Source: Punica granatum
Lineage: Eukaryota > Streptophyta > Magnoliopsida > Myrtales > Lythraceae
NCBI RefSeq assembly: GCF_007655135.1
Contig: NC_045128.1
Span: 30,102,811-30,166,810 of the forward strand
Direction of reading: 5' to 3'
Length of the DNA: 64,000 nt
In this document: positions 1 to 11,290 of the stretch, piece by piece
How positions within the stretch are numbered: the stretch's first letter is position 1
Layout of the letters: the number at the start of each line of letters is the position of its first letter
Position numbers and translations under genes: made by a program
Notes under the pieces: model-generated
Told to the model about the DNA's origin: nothing
The model's database searches: none
The model's input: the letters and a program-made list of their open reading frames with translations, nothing else

Positions 1-992
1 AGTCATTGAGTTATCATTTTGGGGGTCGTTGTGAGTATTTTTATTCCACTATAGAATGAAACTAAATCTTAAATTAATTATATAAATGCTTGCTTGATTG
101 AAATAAGTTGAATGAGGATAGTACGAGGATTTAAATGAGTTATTGTAAATGAATTCGGTTGATTGCGATGTGGTGAAATTATTGTTTGTAGCCATGGGAC
201 CGCTGATCCGACGGTATATAAGTAGGACGCCTAGACCGCTGATCCGGCGGGATATAAAAAGGGACGCCTAGACCGCTGATCCGGCGGGATACAAAAAGAG
301 ACGCCTAGACCGCTGATCCGGCGGGATATAAAAATGGACGCCTAGACCGCTGATCCGGCGGGATACAAAAAGGGACGTCTAGACCGTTGATCCGTCGGGA
401 TATAAAATGGACGCCTAGACTCCCACTGCCGGAGGATAACAGGCAGCCCCCGCTTATGAGGAATCAAATGAAAAGTTTGTGGATATGAGTGCGGGGTCAT
501 GGTTCTGTCGAAAACTCTGTCGCGAGGATTGCGACCCTATGGCTACTATTATTTGTTGCTTTTGAATGATTGTTTGAATTATGTGATATTGAATTGGCCG
601 ATAAAAGAAAGGGTTAAGATTGGAAAGGAGATATATATATATATATAGATATATATGTATATATCATTAGAAAGTTTGAAGTAAATGGTATGACTGTCAT
701 TAAGGTTGTGAATGCTTAAACATGTTTGACACTTCATTTTATGGTGGAATTTAATACTCACTGAGATGCAGCTCACCCCCTGCATATATTTTTCCAGATG
801 AGCTAGGAGCCAGACTAACCGCACAGGATATCTTTTTGGACAACGGGGATCAGTGCGGAGGATCTTTTTGAAGTAGGGCCCACTCCTAGTATAAGTAGTA
901 AGTTCTTGTAGAATGTTATGATTAAGTTACGACCTGAAACTTTTGTTTAGTTGAGTTAGTGATAGGGTTGTGGAAAGTACTCTCTTGAGAGT

Positions 993-1023
<31 letters not shown>

Positions 1024-1174
1024 ACCTGCTGAATTGATTATATGCTTTTGGTATAGCTTGCTGAATTGGTTAACTGTTTGGGAGGTGGAAAACATGTTAT
1101 GAATAAATCGTTTATGTGATAATGGATATCGAGAAAACATAGGGGAAATTCTGTCGAAATTTCAGGTCGTGACA
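1..1174 (+). mobile_element. Partial LTR of a Ty3/gypsy (chromovirus/Tekay-like) retrotransposon
   Basis: The right edge ends in ...GGTCGTGACA at 1174, a typical plant gypsy LTR end finishing in CA. Before it lies a segment (about 750-900) with the phrase 'actcactgagatgcagctca' followed by a pyrimidine run and 'ccag', which I know from LTRs of Tekay/Del-type chromoviruses. No primer-binding site follows 1174, so this is a 3' LTR or a solo LTR whose left end is outside the window. It contains a 37-bp tandem repeat and two (TA)n runs (about 631-664 and 994-1018). The short ORFs on the minus strand are products of the (TA)n runs and are not genes. Lineage is by recollection, not by search. Confidence 0.6.
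198..420 (+). repeat. 37-bp tandem repeat, six copies, inside the LTR
   Basis: Copies start at 198, 234, 271, 308, 345 and 382, a spacing of 36-37 bp. Each contains GACCGCTGATCCGGCGGGAT followed by TA(C)AAAAA and GGACGCCTA. The first and last copies are the most diverged. The array lies in the left half of the LTR remnant. Confidence 0.9.
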
Positions 1175-1689
1175 ATCACGCTGCCGATCGAAGAATGGGC
1201 CGAACTCACCCCGCATGACCGGCGAGTCGTGCCAACCTTCGCGAAGAGCATCACCGTGTGATCATATGCACACCTCTTCGCAAGACCTTGCGCATCTACT
1301 AGCGACTAAGTGCGCCTCACACATGACCAAGCATGTTCACACCAACTCATACACGCATGCTCAACATATCAATGCATGTCTCTTGGTGTGCTCGCACGAC
1401 ACCTACCAGGCCAGTTCGCTTCCCTACACTCTTGCATTGAAATCTTGAACAGTTTATGCTCTTTCATTGTTTTCTTTTCCCATCGCAGGAAATTCCCAAC
1501 AAGAAGACAGCCTGAATATTGAGCGACCACAATTGAGACAACAAACGTCTCTCATTCAGCTCCTTGGGATTTCAACACTAAGTCCCCATCCTTGCTCCAC
1601 AAAGCAAGATCGTAAGAAAAATCAGAGTCACCGCTTTGCAGTGCCCTGCACTTTTCCTCAACATTGACCTTTGCTTTTGCATCACTTGC

Positions 1690-1975
1690 ACTTTCTTATC
1701 GAGCGTGCATTTACTGCATGGGGCTTTGGCCCCGCATCGGGTTCCGGCCCCGCATTTACTGGATCGGGCTTCGGGTTCGCTTTTGGGTTTTGGCCCCGTA
1801 TCGGGCTTCGGCCCCACTTTTGGGCTTCGACCCCACCTTTGAGCTTCGGCCCCATATCGAGCCTCGGTCCTGCACTTACTGCTTTCGGGCCCTGGCCCAG
1901 CATTTACTGCTTTTGGGCTCCAGCCCAGCATTTACTACATTCAGGTTTTGACACTTCGCATTTATTGCTTTCAGG
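1690..1975 (+). repeat. Degenerate hairpin minisatellite array A (GGGC-loop-GCCC stems)
   Basis: About ten diverged units alternate a spacer like CATTTACTGCTTT with a short inverted repeat. Stems read GGGC...GCCC around loops such as TTTG, TTCG, CCTG and TCCA. The last units switch to other self-complementary stems (TCAG...CTGA near 1970-1983). Near 1803 one unit reads GGGC-TTCG-GCCC, the classic UUCG-tetraloop form as RNA. Spacer words match those of the larger array at 4848-6700, so the two arrays are related. Confidence 0.7.
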
Positions 1976-4847
1976 CTCATCTGAAATCCAAAATCGACTT
2001 GGATTCAAATTCATCCAAGCGATACACCGATGAGCAAGTCTAATCCTTTCGCTGCAAAGACCGGAAGTGACAACTCCATAAGCAGAGCATGACCCAACTC
2101 TCGATCGCAGGAGATACCAGCAAGATCATGCCTCTGATCAAAGAATGGATCTCATCCACCTCTGTTGTGGTCGTCGATTGAATACGGGGGCAATATGCGC
2201 AGTCTTCTTTAAACTCTCTTTTGCTTTAATTTAAATGCATTCCCCCAAATAGGCTCTCGACATGAACAAATCCTTCAATGGAGCATTATGACAGTCTTTG
2301 CGACGCCCTATTAGTTCTGTTGGACCTGTTCGACTCGCCTGTCCTCATGGGACCCGACTCCTCGATCCTTCCCTAGGACGACTGCGCATGCTTACTCGCA
2401 ACTAGGGAAAATATGCTTATGTGACTTTAGTCACGGTCTAACCACTCCATAGTAGTGATGACTAGATTCCCAGAAACAAATGCCACCTACACGTGGCACC
2501 CCATGGGTCGCGCGTGGGACAAAAATGGATTTTTCTATGGGACCACCTCATATTTCTTACCACATATTACCCGCATAATCGCCTAATGCATTATCTTCTT
2601 TGTCATCCTTCACAGGGGCACATTGACCACAGGCGAAGAGCGATGCACGAGTTCACGCTTCCTTGAGAACTTGTCTCGGACCCTTTTCCTTATACTTTGA
2701 CGAGGGAGGTGTCCGACGATGAGGTACCCCCTATGAAGTCGAAAACAAGGACAATCGAGCGAATCACTCAGCATTGATGCAACCGTCTTCCTCGAACATC
2801 CAGTGGCTTCAACAGCGTGCACCCTCTAAGAGGCACGCGCTGCAGAGAACAACAAGAGATGATCGGAGACATCACACCAGGCGCCTACCACGGACCACTT
2901 CAACAAATGAAGACCGGGGCATCCCCGTTCAACATTCGCGCCGAGACAATCTCGGTTCCCTATTCCACATGGGGCAATTTGACATTTTCTTTTCCTAGAC
3001 AACAAGGGAAATTCACATGTAATGCTTGCAAGGGCAAATGACACGGAATTCGACTTCCGAGTGTGCAAGAGTCAAACTTCCAAGAAAGCCGGTCCTCACA
3101 AAATAGGGCTAGTAACACACAACAAGTCTCCACGAGGCGAAGCACACCAAAGCGGCATCGGCGATGCAAAATCGTGGAGTTTCAAACAAAGACATGGGGC
3201 ACAAAACAAACCCCAACTACAAGAGAAAAACAAAGCGGAAAGAAGTGGAAAAAAATACGCCAATGAAGTGAGAGAGAAAAGACGCGGGAAAAACCCGCCA
3301 ATGAACAAAACAAGGCACCGCCGAGATATAAAACTCCGCCACCGCCAATTCGAAGAAGAAATCAACAAACCCCGACAAAAAGGAGAGCAGCAGACGCAAC
3401 TCCTCGACGGAGACAGAACACAACGCACTCGGAGGTCGAATCCTTCGAACCCTTCGCCCGTGCAAGCTCAAGAGACAAAAGAATTGAGCCCGCTAGGTCG
3501 AAAACTCATCTGGGCAACCTAGGCAAAAGCTAGGGCAAGAGAGAGGCACGACTGAAAATCCCGAGGCGGGCAGTCGTGGCAAAAGGAGAGCTAATCCCCT
3601 TTAGGTTGAGAGGTGCGGCCCCGAGGTGGGTGACCGTAGCAAAATGAGAGCAAAATGAGAGATGGATAAAATTGACCCCCTAGTCTCTCACACATCGTGC
3701 GGACTAAGGATCCTCAACGGAAGTGGCCAGATTATCTACTCCAACATGATCCTCGATCAGCCCTCCAACACAACTCAACCGTCCAGCGCGGATTCCTCCT
3801 TAAGCACAGTGGGCAAACCGGGCATGCTATCCAAGCAGTTTGATACAGCCCACACAGCAGAAGAATATAGGAAAAGGGGTACATCTCGCTACAGGCGTGA
3901 ACTCGTGTATCCTTTTAGCCTGGGGCAACGCGTTCCTCCCAAGCTTTCTCTTTTCTGTTTGTCTTTGCATAACTCCAGAATGGGTCACAACCACCCTTCA
4001 ACAGGCTACCACAAAGCCGAAATCCCATACATTCCTTTCTGAGGTCTAGTTATAGCATTCTGGAAATGGTCAGATCGAGTCTGATCAAATCTGGGCAAAA
4101 AAATCCCCACGCGGGTCACAAGCGCAGCCGCCCTATGGTACCTTGACGAGAAGGGTCCTAAGCCGACGGGCGCGTCGAATAATCGACAGAGCTGCTAGGG
4201 CATCATTGAGAATGTCTCGATATGCTCGTGCAAGGCCAACAGGAGCCTTGGAAGCCTCACATTGAGGCATTCGAAAATGGGATCTCATTCGCATCGCCAA
4301 AGCAAAAACTCTATACAGGTCGCCCAAGCAACCCGAAACTGAAGAACATGCGTCGCAAACACATCATTTTACCTGTGCTTACAAATCACTAGTAATCCCA
4401 TGACTTACTAATGATGTCAGGATCACGGGTACAACAAACGCAAGAACTACGTAGGCGCTCCCAGAGCTCGAGTCCCGCATCGCAAGACGCCGATCCGGCA
4501 GAGCAACGAGCAACCACCTCGCAAGTAAAAGTCTCAGTGGCGAGATCGGGGCATTCCCAGCAAGCAATCGCTTCAGCGACGAGACCAGCTGCCAGCAAGA
4601 GTAACAAACAATCGATCCAACAGCAGGGTCGGCTTCCAGCGAATTAAACACACAACCGCCCGAGGGGAAAAAGAGTGTCTCCAGCAAAGCACAACCACCC
4701 CGGCGGCAATGCAAGCCACGCCTACCACTGCACCATCCCGATCAAGCCATGACCTAATGCCAAGCGCCCCTCTTCGGCGCCCCGCGCCATTCCCTGACAC
4801 TAGTCGTTGCTTCTACATTCCCTGCATTTTCGCATCATGCCCACCGT

Positions 4848-6700
4848 TACTGCATTTTAGACTTCGTGTCCGCACTTACTGCATTTCGGACTTCGTGTCC
4901 GCATTCATTGTTTTTCGGACTTCGTGTCCCCATTTACTATTTTCCGGACTTCGTGTCCACATTCATTGCATTCCGGACTTCGTGTCCGCATTCATTGTTT
5001 TTCGGACTTCGTGTCCTGCTTTACTACTTTCCGGACTTCGTGTCCGTATCCACTGCATTTCGGACTTCGTGTCCGCATCCATTGTTTTTCGGACTTCGTG
5101 TCCGCATTTACCATCCGGACTTCGTGTCCGCATCTACTGCATTCTGGACTTCGTGTCCACATTTACTGCTTTTCGGACTTCGCGTCCATCTTTACTGCTT
5201 TTCGGACTTCGCGTCCAGGACTTCGTGTCCGTCTTTACCGCTTTTCGGACTTCGCGTCCACGGACTTCGTGTCCCTCTTTACCGCTTTTCGGACTTCGCG
5301 TCCAGGACTTCGTGTCCACATTTACTGCTTTTCGGACTTCGCGTCCAGGACTTCGTGTCCATCTTTATTGCTTTTCGGACTTCGCGTCCATCTTTACTGC
5401 TTTTCGGACTTCGCGTCCAGGACTTCGTGTCCGTCTTTACCGCTTTTCGGACTTCGCGTCCACGGACTTCGTGTCCCTCTTTACCGCTTTTCGGACTTCG
5501 CGTCCAGGACTTCGTGTCCGTCTTTACTGCTTTTCGGACTTCGTGTCCCCCTTTATCGCCTTTCGGACTTTGCGTCCACGGACTTCGTGTCCATCTTTAC
5601 TGCTTTTCGGACTTCGCGTCCAGGATATCGTGTCCACATTTACTGCTTTTCGGACTTCGCGTCCAGGACTTCGTGTCCACATTTACTGCTTTTCGGACTT
5701 CGCGTCCAGGACTTTGTGTCCACATTTACTGCTTTTCGGACTTCGCGTCCATGACTTCGTGTCCATCTTTATCTCTTTTCGGATTTCGCGTCCAGGACTT
5801 CGTGTCCACATTTACTGCTTTTCGGACTTCTCGTCCAGGACTTCGTGTCCACATTTACTGCTTTTCGGACTTCGCGTCCAGGACTTCGTGTCCATCTTTA
5901 TCGCTTTTCGGACTTCGCGTCCAGGACTTCGTGTCCATCTTAACTGCTTTTCGGACTTCGCGTCCAGGACTTCGTGTCCATCTTTACTGCTTTTCGGACT
6001 TCGCGTCCAGGACTTCGTGTCCACATTTACGGCTTTTCGGACTTCGCGTCCAGGACTTCGTGTCCATCTTTACCGCTTTTCGGACTTTGCGTCTAGGACT
6101 TGGTGTCCATCTTTACTGCTTTTCGGACTTCGCGTCCAGGACTTCGTGTCCACATTTACTGCTTTTCGGACTTCGCGTCCAGGACTTCGTGTCCATCTTT
6201 ATTGCTTTTCGGACTTCGCGTCCAGGACTTCGTGTCCATCTTTACTGCTTTTCGGACTTCGCGTCCAGGACTTCGTGTCCATCTTTACCGCTTTTCGGAC
6301 TTCGTGTTCAGGACTTCGTGTCCATCTTTACCGCTTTTCGGACCTCGCGTCCGTCTTTACCGCTTTTCGGACTTCGCATCCAGGACTTCGTGTCCATCTT
6401 TACCGTTTTTCGGACTTCGCGTCCGCATCTTTGCTGCATTTTGGACTTCGTGTTCACATTCATTGCATTCCGGACTTCGTGTCCGAGTCTACTGCATTCC
6501 GGATTTCGTGTCCTAATTTACTGCTTTCCAAACTTCTTGTCCGCATTTACAGCATTTTGGACTTCGCGTCCGCATCAATTGCATTTTGGACTTCGTGCCC
6601 ACATTTATTGCATTCCGGACTTCGTGTCCGCATTTACTACTTTTTGAACTTCGTGTCCTCACTTAATGTTTCAAGTATGCGTCCACATTTACTAATTTAT
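4848..6700 (+). repeat. Hairpin minisatellite array B (29-bp and 43-bp units)
   Basis: The start of the array has a basic unit of about 29 bp: GGACTTCGTGTCC plus a spacer like GCATTTACTGCTTTTC. From about 5160 most units become 43 bp by addition of a second 14-bp hairpin, GGACTTCGCGTCCA, directly before the first. Each module can fold as GGAC-TTCG(T/C)-GTCC. The array has no stop in any of the three forward frames over long stretches, which produces three overlapping ORFs of 675, 593 and 276 codons. Because 43 is not a multiple of 3, each ORF cycles through all frames and shows the same 43-residue period. This indicates a DNA repeat, not a protein gene. It ends about 130 bp before the polypurine tract. 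Confidence 0.92.
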
Positions 6701-6827
6701 GGTTTTTACTATTTTTGCAGCAGGCCTACATATTAGCAAAAACGACGAGAATTGTCAAACGGTCGCCAGGACCAAACGAGGTGCTTCTTATAGTCTTTGG
6801 CTACATCCTCTATTCGAGCACGCAACC

Positions 6828-6841
6828 AAAGAGGGGCAAGC
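6828..6841 (+). other. Polypurine tract before the 3' LTR
   Basis: The purine-rich run AAAGAGGGGCAAGC lies immediately before the TG that opens the LTR. Its position and composition are those of the plus-strand primer of plant gypsy elements. Confidence 0.6.
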
Positions 6842-9800
6842 TGTCAGCATCTAATTTCGGTCCATCGGCTCCGAATGGGGCAAAATTGTCATTTCCTAAT
6901 TTATCACATTTTCTTTAAAAAAAATTATTAAATTAATTTTAATTAAATTGAATTATATATGTACAAAAAAAAAGATAGAAAAGATTCGGGCAGTCCCGGG
7001 CAGGCCGGGCAGCGTTGACCGGCTGCCCGGGACCGCCGGCATTTCAAAAAAAAAAGAAAAAAAAAATTAATCGGGCAGGGCCGGGCAGCGCTCACCGGCT
7101 GCCCGCGATCCCCGCCGGCCCGAAACTGCCCCCAAATCGCGGTTTTCGGCGATTTTCTCCAAATCGGCTGAAATCTCAACGGAAACGGGGAAGAAATTGC
7201 AATTAAATAAACAGAAATGGAATTCGGCGAGGGAGGAACAAGACCCATTGAGAGAAATCGGAAAATTTGCTCCCGTTTTAAGGAATTTGGAGATCGGAGA
7301 ACTCGGAATACCCTCGCCGGAAAATCCCAAAATTCTCCCCAATTCCGACTGATTAAACGCCGGTGAGGCCTCGATCGACCATGGCGAAGCCTAAGCGGTG
7401 CCCAGAGCCATCTCCCGCGTCCATTCCGGCCCTCATCGCGGCGTCCAGGGGCGAGAACCGCCGCCCGCAGCTCCGTGGCCGCCGCTGACCGCCCGATCCC
7501 GACTGCCCTTGGCTAACGGGCTTCGGCCCAGTTCGTTCTTTGCAGGCCCAGCCCGGAAGCTTGGCCCATTCAGGCCCAACGCCCAGTCCAGCCCAGCATC
7601 TCTTCCGGGCGGTTTATCCTTCGGGCGGGCGCTCCGATCCGGTCCGATCCGACCCGATTGTCCGGCGATTTTTTTATTTTATTTTTTTTATTTACAGAGA
7701 AGCCCCTCAACTTTCCGGATTAGGTAAATCATCGACTTAGTGGCATGATTAGGACTCATTTCCTGAATATTATTGCTTGCTTGATGGATATAATGTGAAT
7801 TGAGTGTTCTTGGGTCGCGTGGGTGATCGGATTTGTCCCGAACTCGATTTTACGAACTTTCCATTTTGTTACATTTCTGTCCAGAGGACTCATTTTATTT
7901 TTTTCAGATCTGCCCCGAACCCTAAAATTTATTTTCAACCAAGTCCCGGTCATTTTAATATTTCCCAATCAGTCCTTGGATTTTTCAGAATTTCTCAAGC
8001 GTCCCAAAAGACTTTCCAGGTTGTTTCAGTTTGGTCCCTGGGCCATTTTTCACCCTTTTCAGATCTGCCCCGAATTTCAAAATTTCTTTTCAATCAAGTC
8101 CCAGTCATTTTATTATTTCCCAATCAGTCCTGGAATTCCCAGAATTTTTCAAGCATCCCAAAGAACTTTCCGAGTTGTTTCAGTTTAGTCCTGGGGCCAT
8201 TTTTTATTTTTCAGATCAGTCCCGATTTTCAAATTCATTTCAAATAAGCCCTAGGACACTTTCAGTAATTTTTTACACACTCCCCATTTTTAGAATCTTC
8301 AAATCAGTCCCCAATCTTTTAGAATTTTTAGATCAGTCCCCAATGTTTTTAGAATTTTCAAATCAGTCCCTGCTCTTTTAAAATCGTTCAATTCAGTCCC
8401 TGGACATTTTCTAAAATATCCGGCCCTTTTCTACTTAGATCACCCACCGACAATGCATGTGCCCCATTTAAATATTTCATTTTTGTAATTATGTGATTAT
8501 GTCGGAAATTAGAGTTTATCGGGCTGTCAATTAATGACTATCTCGACGGCTCGAAAGCCGTAAACTAAAGCATTCGGCAAATTTCTAACTAATCTAAAAT
8601 TCTACATACGGGATAATCGGGACGTTAAATTTGGTTAAATTAAATCACTTGACACTTTTAAATGAATTGCACGAACCGATTTAATTACCTGTAATCGCAT
8701 CGACAGTTCAAGAACTGTTAATCATGCCTTTTTCAAAATTCACAATTTCAAAAGCACCGAGATACGTACAACGTAATCTTGATTTTCATGCACACACATA
8801 TTTACCGATTTAAGGGCATGATTACCGGTTCTTGTCCTGCCGTCACTCTAGTGTAGGTTTGTGTTTAGAACGGGTTAAAACATGGGAAAACGGATTAACC
8901 TCAAACTCGGCTTAATCAAACATGGTCAAATAGTCAAATAGAGGGTTAGGTTTTGGGTTTTTAGGTGAAAAACACTCTTAATTGGTAAAAGCCATATTAT
9001 CGTGATACAGAATAATCTAAAAAATAACCCACACATTCGAGACTTGACTATTGACATCATGTCTGTCGAGTCCGATAAAATAATGCCGGATGCTACATAC
9101 CCTATCCATCACCCCTTTTTGTTTGTTTTAAGGTAGGATTTGTATGCTAATGTACTCCGGTTAATAATCAGTTAATTCACGTAAATTCGGCGATAAAAAA
9201 GAAAACTCCATTGTTTATTTATTTGAGCTTGCTTGTTACATTTTTTGCACTTGTTTGTTATGCAGATCGAGCCCGATCCTTAGGGATACGATTCACTGGG
9301 TCCAATGCCCATAACCTTCGATCACGGGGTCCAATGCCCCCATACACCGAGTGCGTATTTAATTTAATTTCCAGTCTTTTCCAAAATCATACGGTGAGCA
9401 TGAGTGAAATAACGGTCGAACGCGAACCGACTGGGATTCAGTCATTGTAATTTATCTTTTATTTGAGAGAACAATGTAAGGGTTTTATGATGCATATTTA
9501 TTCATGTAATAATCCCTGTCGGAGAGTGGACGGTCCAAGTATATATTCGAATTTACGGTGTCAAAACGCGTAAGATGAGCGGAACTTAATTAAGCGGTAA
9601 TTAAATAAAAAATGGCAAGCCTAGACAAGCTAGAGTACCGATAGGGCATGCGAGATATAGGCTCGCATGTAACAGAACCCCCGAATTCGGAACCTCGTGT
9701 TTCGCAGACCATATGCCTTAGCAATTAGGTGTACCCCATACCCCTAGACCCGGGCAACTCACCGGCCCTCGACCTTCGGGTCGTAAACAGGTAGTGGCGA

Positions 9801-9913
9801 CTCCTTCTCACGTGCGTCCGTCGCGCGTCCCCGGGAAGGTGGACACTCCCAAGCCGCGTTGCATTTAGGCGCGCGCATGCGTGCCCCGACGAGACGAAAT
9901 TTGGGTGCGCACA
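6842..9913 (+). mobile_element. 3' LTR of the Tat-like element (~3.07 kb)
   Basis: The segment opens with TGTCAGCATC and closes with GTGCGCACA, giving the expected TG...CA ends. Its 3' third holds phrases typical of this lineage's LTRs ('gcatgcgagatataggctcg', 'aggtgtaccccataccccta', 'tagtggcgactcc'). The middle contains a run of 'aatcagtccc' phrases in ~155-bp tandem copies. GC-rich blocks at 6990-7120 and 7380-7650 give spurious ORFs. No second LTR copy is in the window, so the ends rest on motif recognition alone. Confidence 0.5.
7890..8410 (+). repeat. ~155-bp tandem repeat in the LTR ('aatcagtccc' array)
   Basis: The landmark CAGATCTGCCCCGAA occurs at 7905 and 8060 and a diverged version (CAGATCAGTCCCGA) at 8212, giving periods of 155 and 152 bp. 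Each unit also contains CAATCAGTCC and AGTTGTTTCAGTTT/GTTGTTTCAGTTT. Shorter ~35-bp sub-repeats ending in 'cagtccc' continue to about 8410. Confidence 0.8.
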
Positions 9914-11290
9914 AATACGACGTACCCGACATGGAGCAGCCCCTCTTCTTCCTCTCCTCAAGGAGCTCACTTCGCTGCCCTCTCTCAATTGCAATTGACG
10001 CACGCTCTTGCGCCCCTAACCTGCTTGTATAATATAAGTGTGAGAGATAGCATGATACGCTTTGATTATTGTACGCTCTTATTATTTCTAATTCCTCTCA
10101 GAATTTTTAGTTTTACCACACTTACCCAACATATATATCAACATGAATTAAACTTATTTAGAAAAGAGATTAATAAATAATTTTTTCACTACATATTTTA
10201 TAAATGAGATAATCTGCTAAGTTAGCTAGTGGTCTCTCAAATAGTTATTTATATGTTAGGTGCTTTTTTATTAAATGAACAAGTAGTATACGCAAAGTTC
10301 AAGCAGCTGTCACGAGGTTACATCGATATTCTGAAACAAAGGAATTATTGTTTATAATTTGCGTATGTTTTATAGTATAAAACAAACTTTGTATGCTATA
10401 TACATGTATAGCTTTAAAATTTATCTTAATAATTACAATTTCAATTTTACTTATTATTTTATGTACGTAAACTTTTTATTATCAAAGAAGGTGTAGTGCA
10501 GTGACATATGTCCTCGCTTAATAATTAAAAGGTTTCAGATTCGATACTCAATTTGATTACCTGTGCCTCTTTATTAGCAATTAGGATTTGTATTTCATTG
10601 TACTAGATCCATGAACCTTTCTTATAACCGAAAAGACACCATTCGTAGTTCACCAAAAAATTCACCAAGAAAGGAAAGCACAGTTCGTACATATTTTGGT
10701 CTATATTGAATCCGCTTAGTGCGAAATAGAATCTAATCAAGTATAAATCAATATAATATTATTCATAAATTTAATTCTTCTTTTTGCATAAAGTGACTCG
10801 CAGTGCGGAACAGAATCTAAACTAAATTTTGTTTCTTCCTTCTCTCGTTGTAATTATGGTTTGACCTTCACAATTATATTATTTTGGAGTAGTGAAGCTA
10901 ACACCTCCCTCAAAAAAAAAACATATTGTATCTATTTATAGAAGAAAATACACTAAAATCATCCAAATTTATTTATATAAATTAACGGTTATTTTTCTCA
11001 TGTCAATCGTACAGTAATATGTAATTAAAGTTAATAGTGTCATATCATTTATGTATAATATGTACCTAAAGGTAATAGTGTCATATCGTATAGATAAGTG
11101 CACATACATATTTAGATACGCTTAGTTAAACGGGTTAGACATGTTGTGTCCGTGTCAACCCATAATTAAATATGTTGTGTTCGTGTTTGAAAATCTTGAC
11201 ATGTTTATTAAACATGTCGTGTTCAGATTTAGAGTTTTTTGACACGAAACCGTCACGACCCCATTTAAACACGACACAACACATATTATC
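9914..11290. other. Gene-free AT-rich stretch
   Basis: No coding signal on either strand. It contains a candidate SINE (10490-10620). At 11110-11290 is a degenerate repeat built on 'cgtgt' words ending in ATCATCCCTA, which resembles the repeat at about 49005-49655. Confidence 0.6.
10490..10620 (+). mobile_element. Candidate tRNA-derived SINE
   Basis: The head GGTGTAGTGCAGTGACATAT resembles a degenerate RNA polymerase III A box and GGTTTCAGATTCGATACTC, ~55 bp downstream, a B box. The intervening phrase 'cctcgcttaataattaaaag' is typical of plant SINE heads. The 3' end and target duplication were not resolved. Confidence 0.45.

Larger units (their letters stand above)
1175..9913 (+). mobile_element. 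Truncated Tat/Ogre-like LTR retrotransposon (3' untranslated region plus 3' LTR), no gag-pol
   Basis: A polypurine tract (6828-6841) is followed directly by TGTCAGCATCTAATTTCGG, the usual LTR start in Tat-lineage elements, and the sequence runs to ...TTTGGGTGCGCACA at 9913. Upstream, 1175-6827 has no gag, protease, reverse transcriptase or integrase motif in any frame. It consists of non-coding sequence and two tandem arrays placed before the polypurine tract. Tat-lineage elements are known for a hypervariable, tandem-repeat-rich 3' untranslated region at this position, which fits. The left side is cut by the LTR ending at 1174, with no 5' LTR seen. It is either truncated or a LARD-type non-autonomous derivative. 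ORFs in 3022-3522, 3662-4042 and similar show no recognisable domain. Confidence 0.55.

Noticed and set aside
1578..2033. Overlapping ORFs on both strands rich in Pro, Gly and Ala
   Set aside because: Products of the GGGC/GCCC hairpin array; no frame is favoured.
3022..3522. 166-codon ORF as a gag or host gene
   Set aside because: Basic, low-complexity translation without a zinc knuckle or any retroviral or host domain; adjacent frames are equally open.
4848..6700. CRISPR-like array
   Set aside because: Repeats are contiguous with a constant spacer, not unique spacers, and the context is a plant retrotransposon.
4709..6736. Long repetitive ORFs (675, 593 and 276 codons) as a protein gene
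   Set aside because: They arise from a 43-bp tandem repeat without stops in any plus frame; all three frames carry the same repeated text.
7004..7730. ORFs in the GC-rich part of the LTR
   Set aside because: Short, mutually overlapping and without domain; they lie inside a motif-defined LTR.
9781..9800. 'TAGTGGCGACTCC' as a retrotransposon primer-binding site
   Set aside because: It resembles the start of some Tat-lineage primer sites but lies ~120 bp before the likely LTR end and is part of the LTR text of this family as I recall it.
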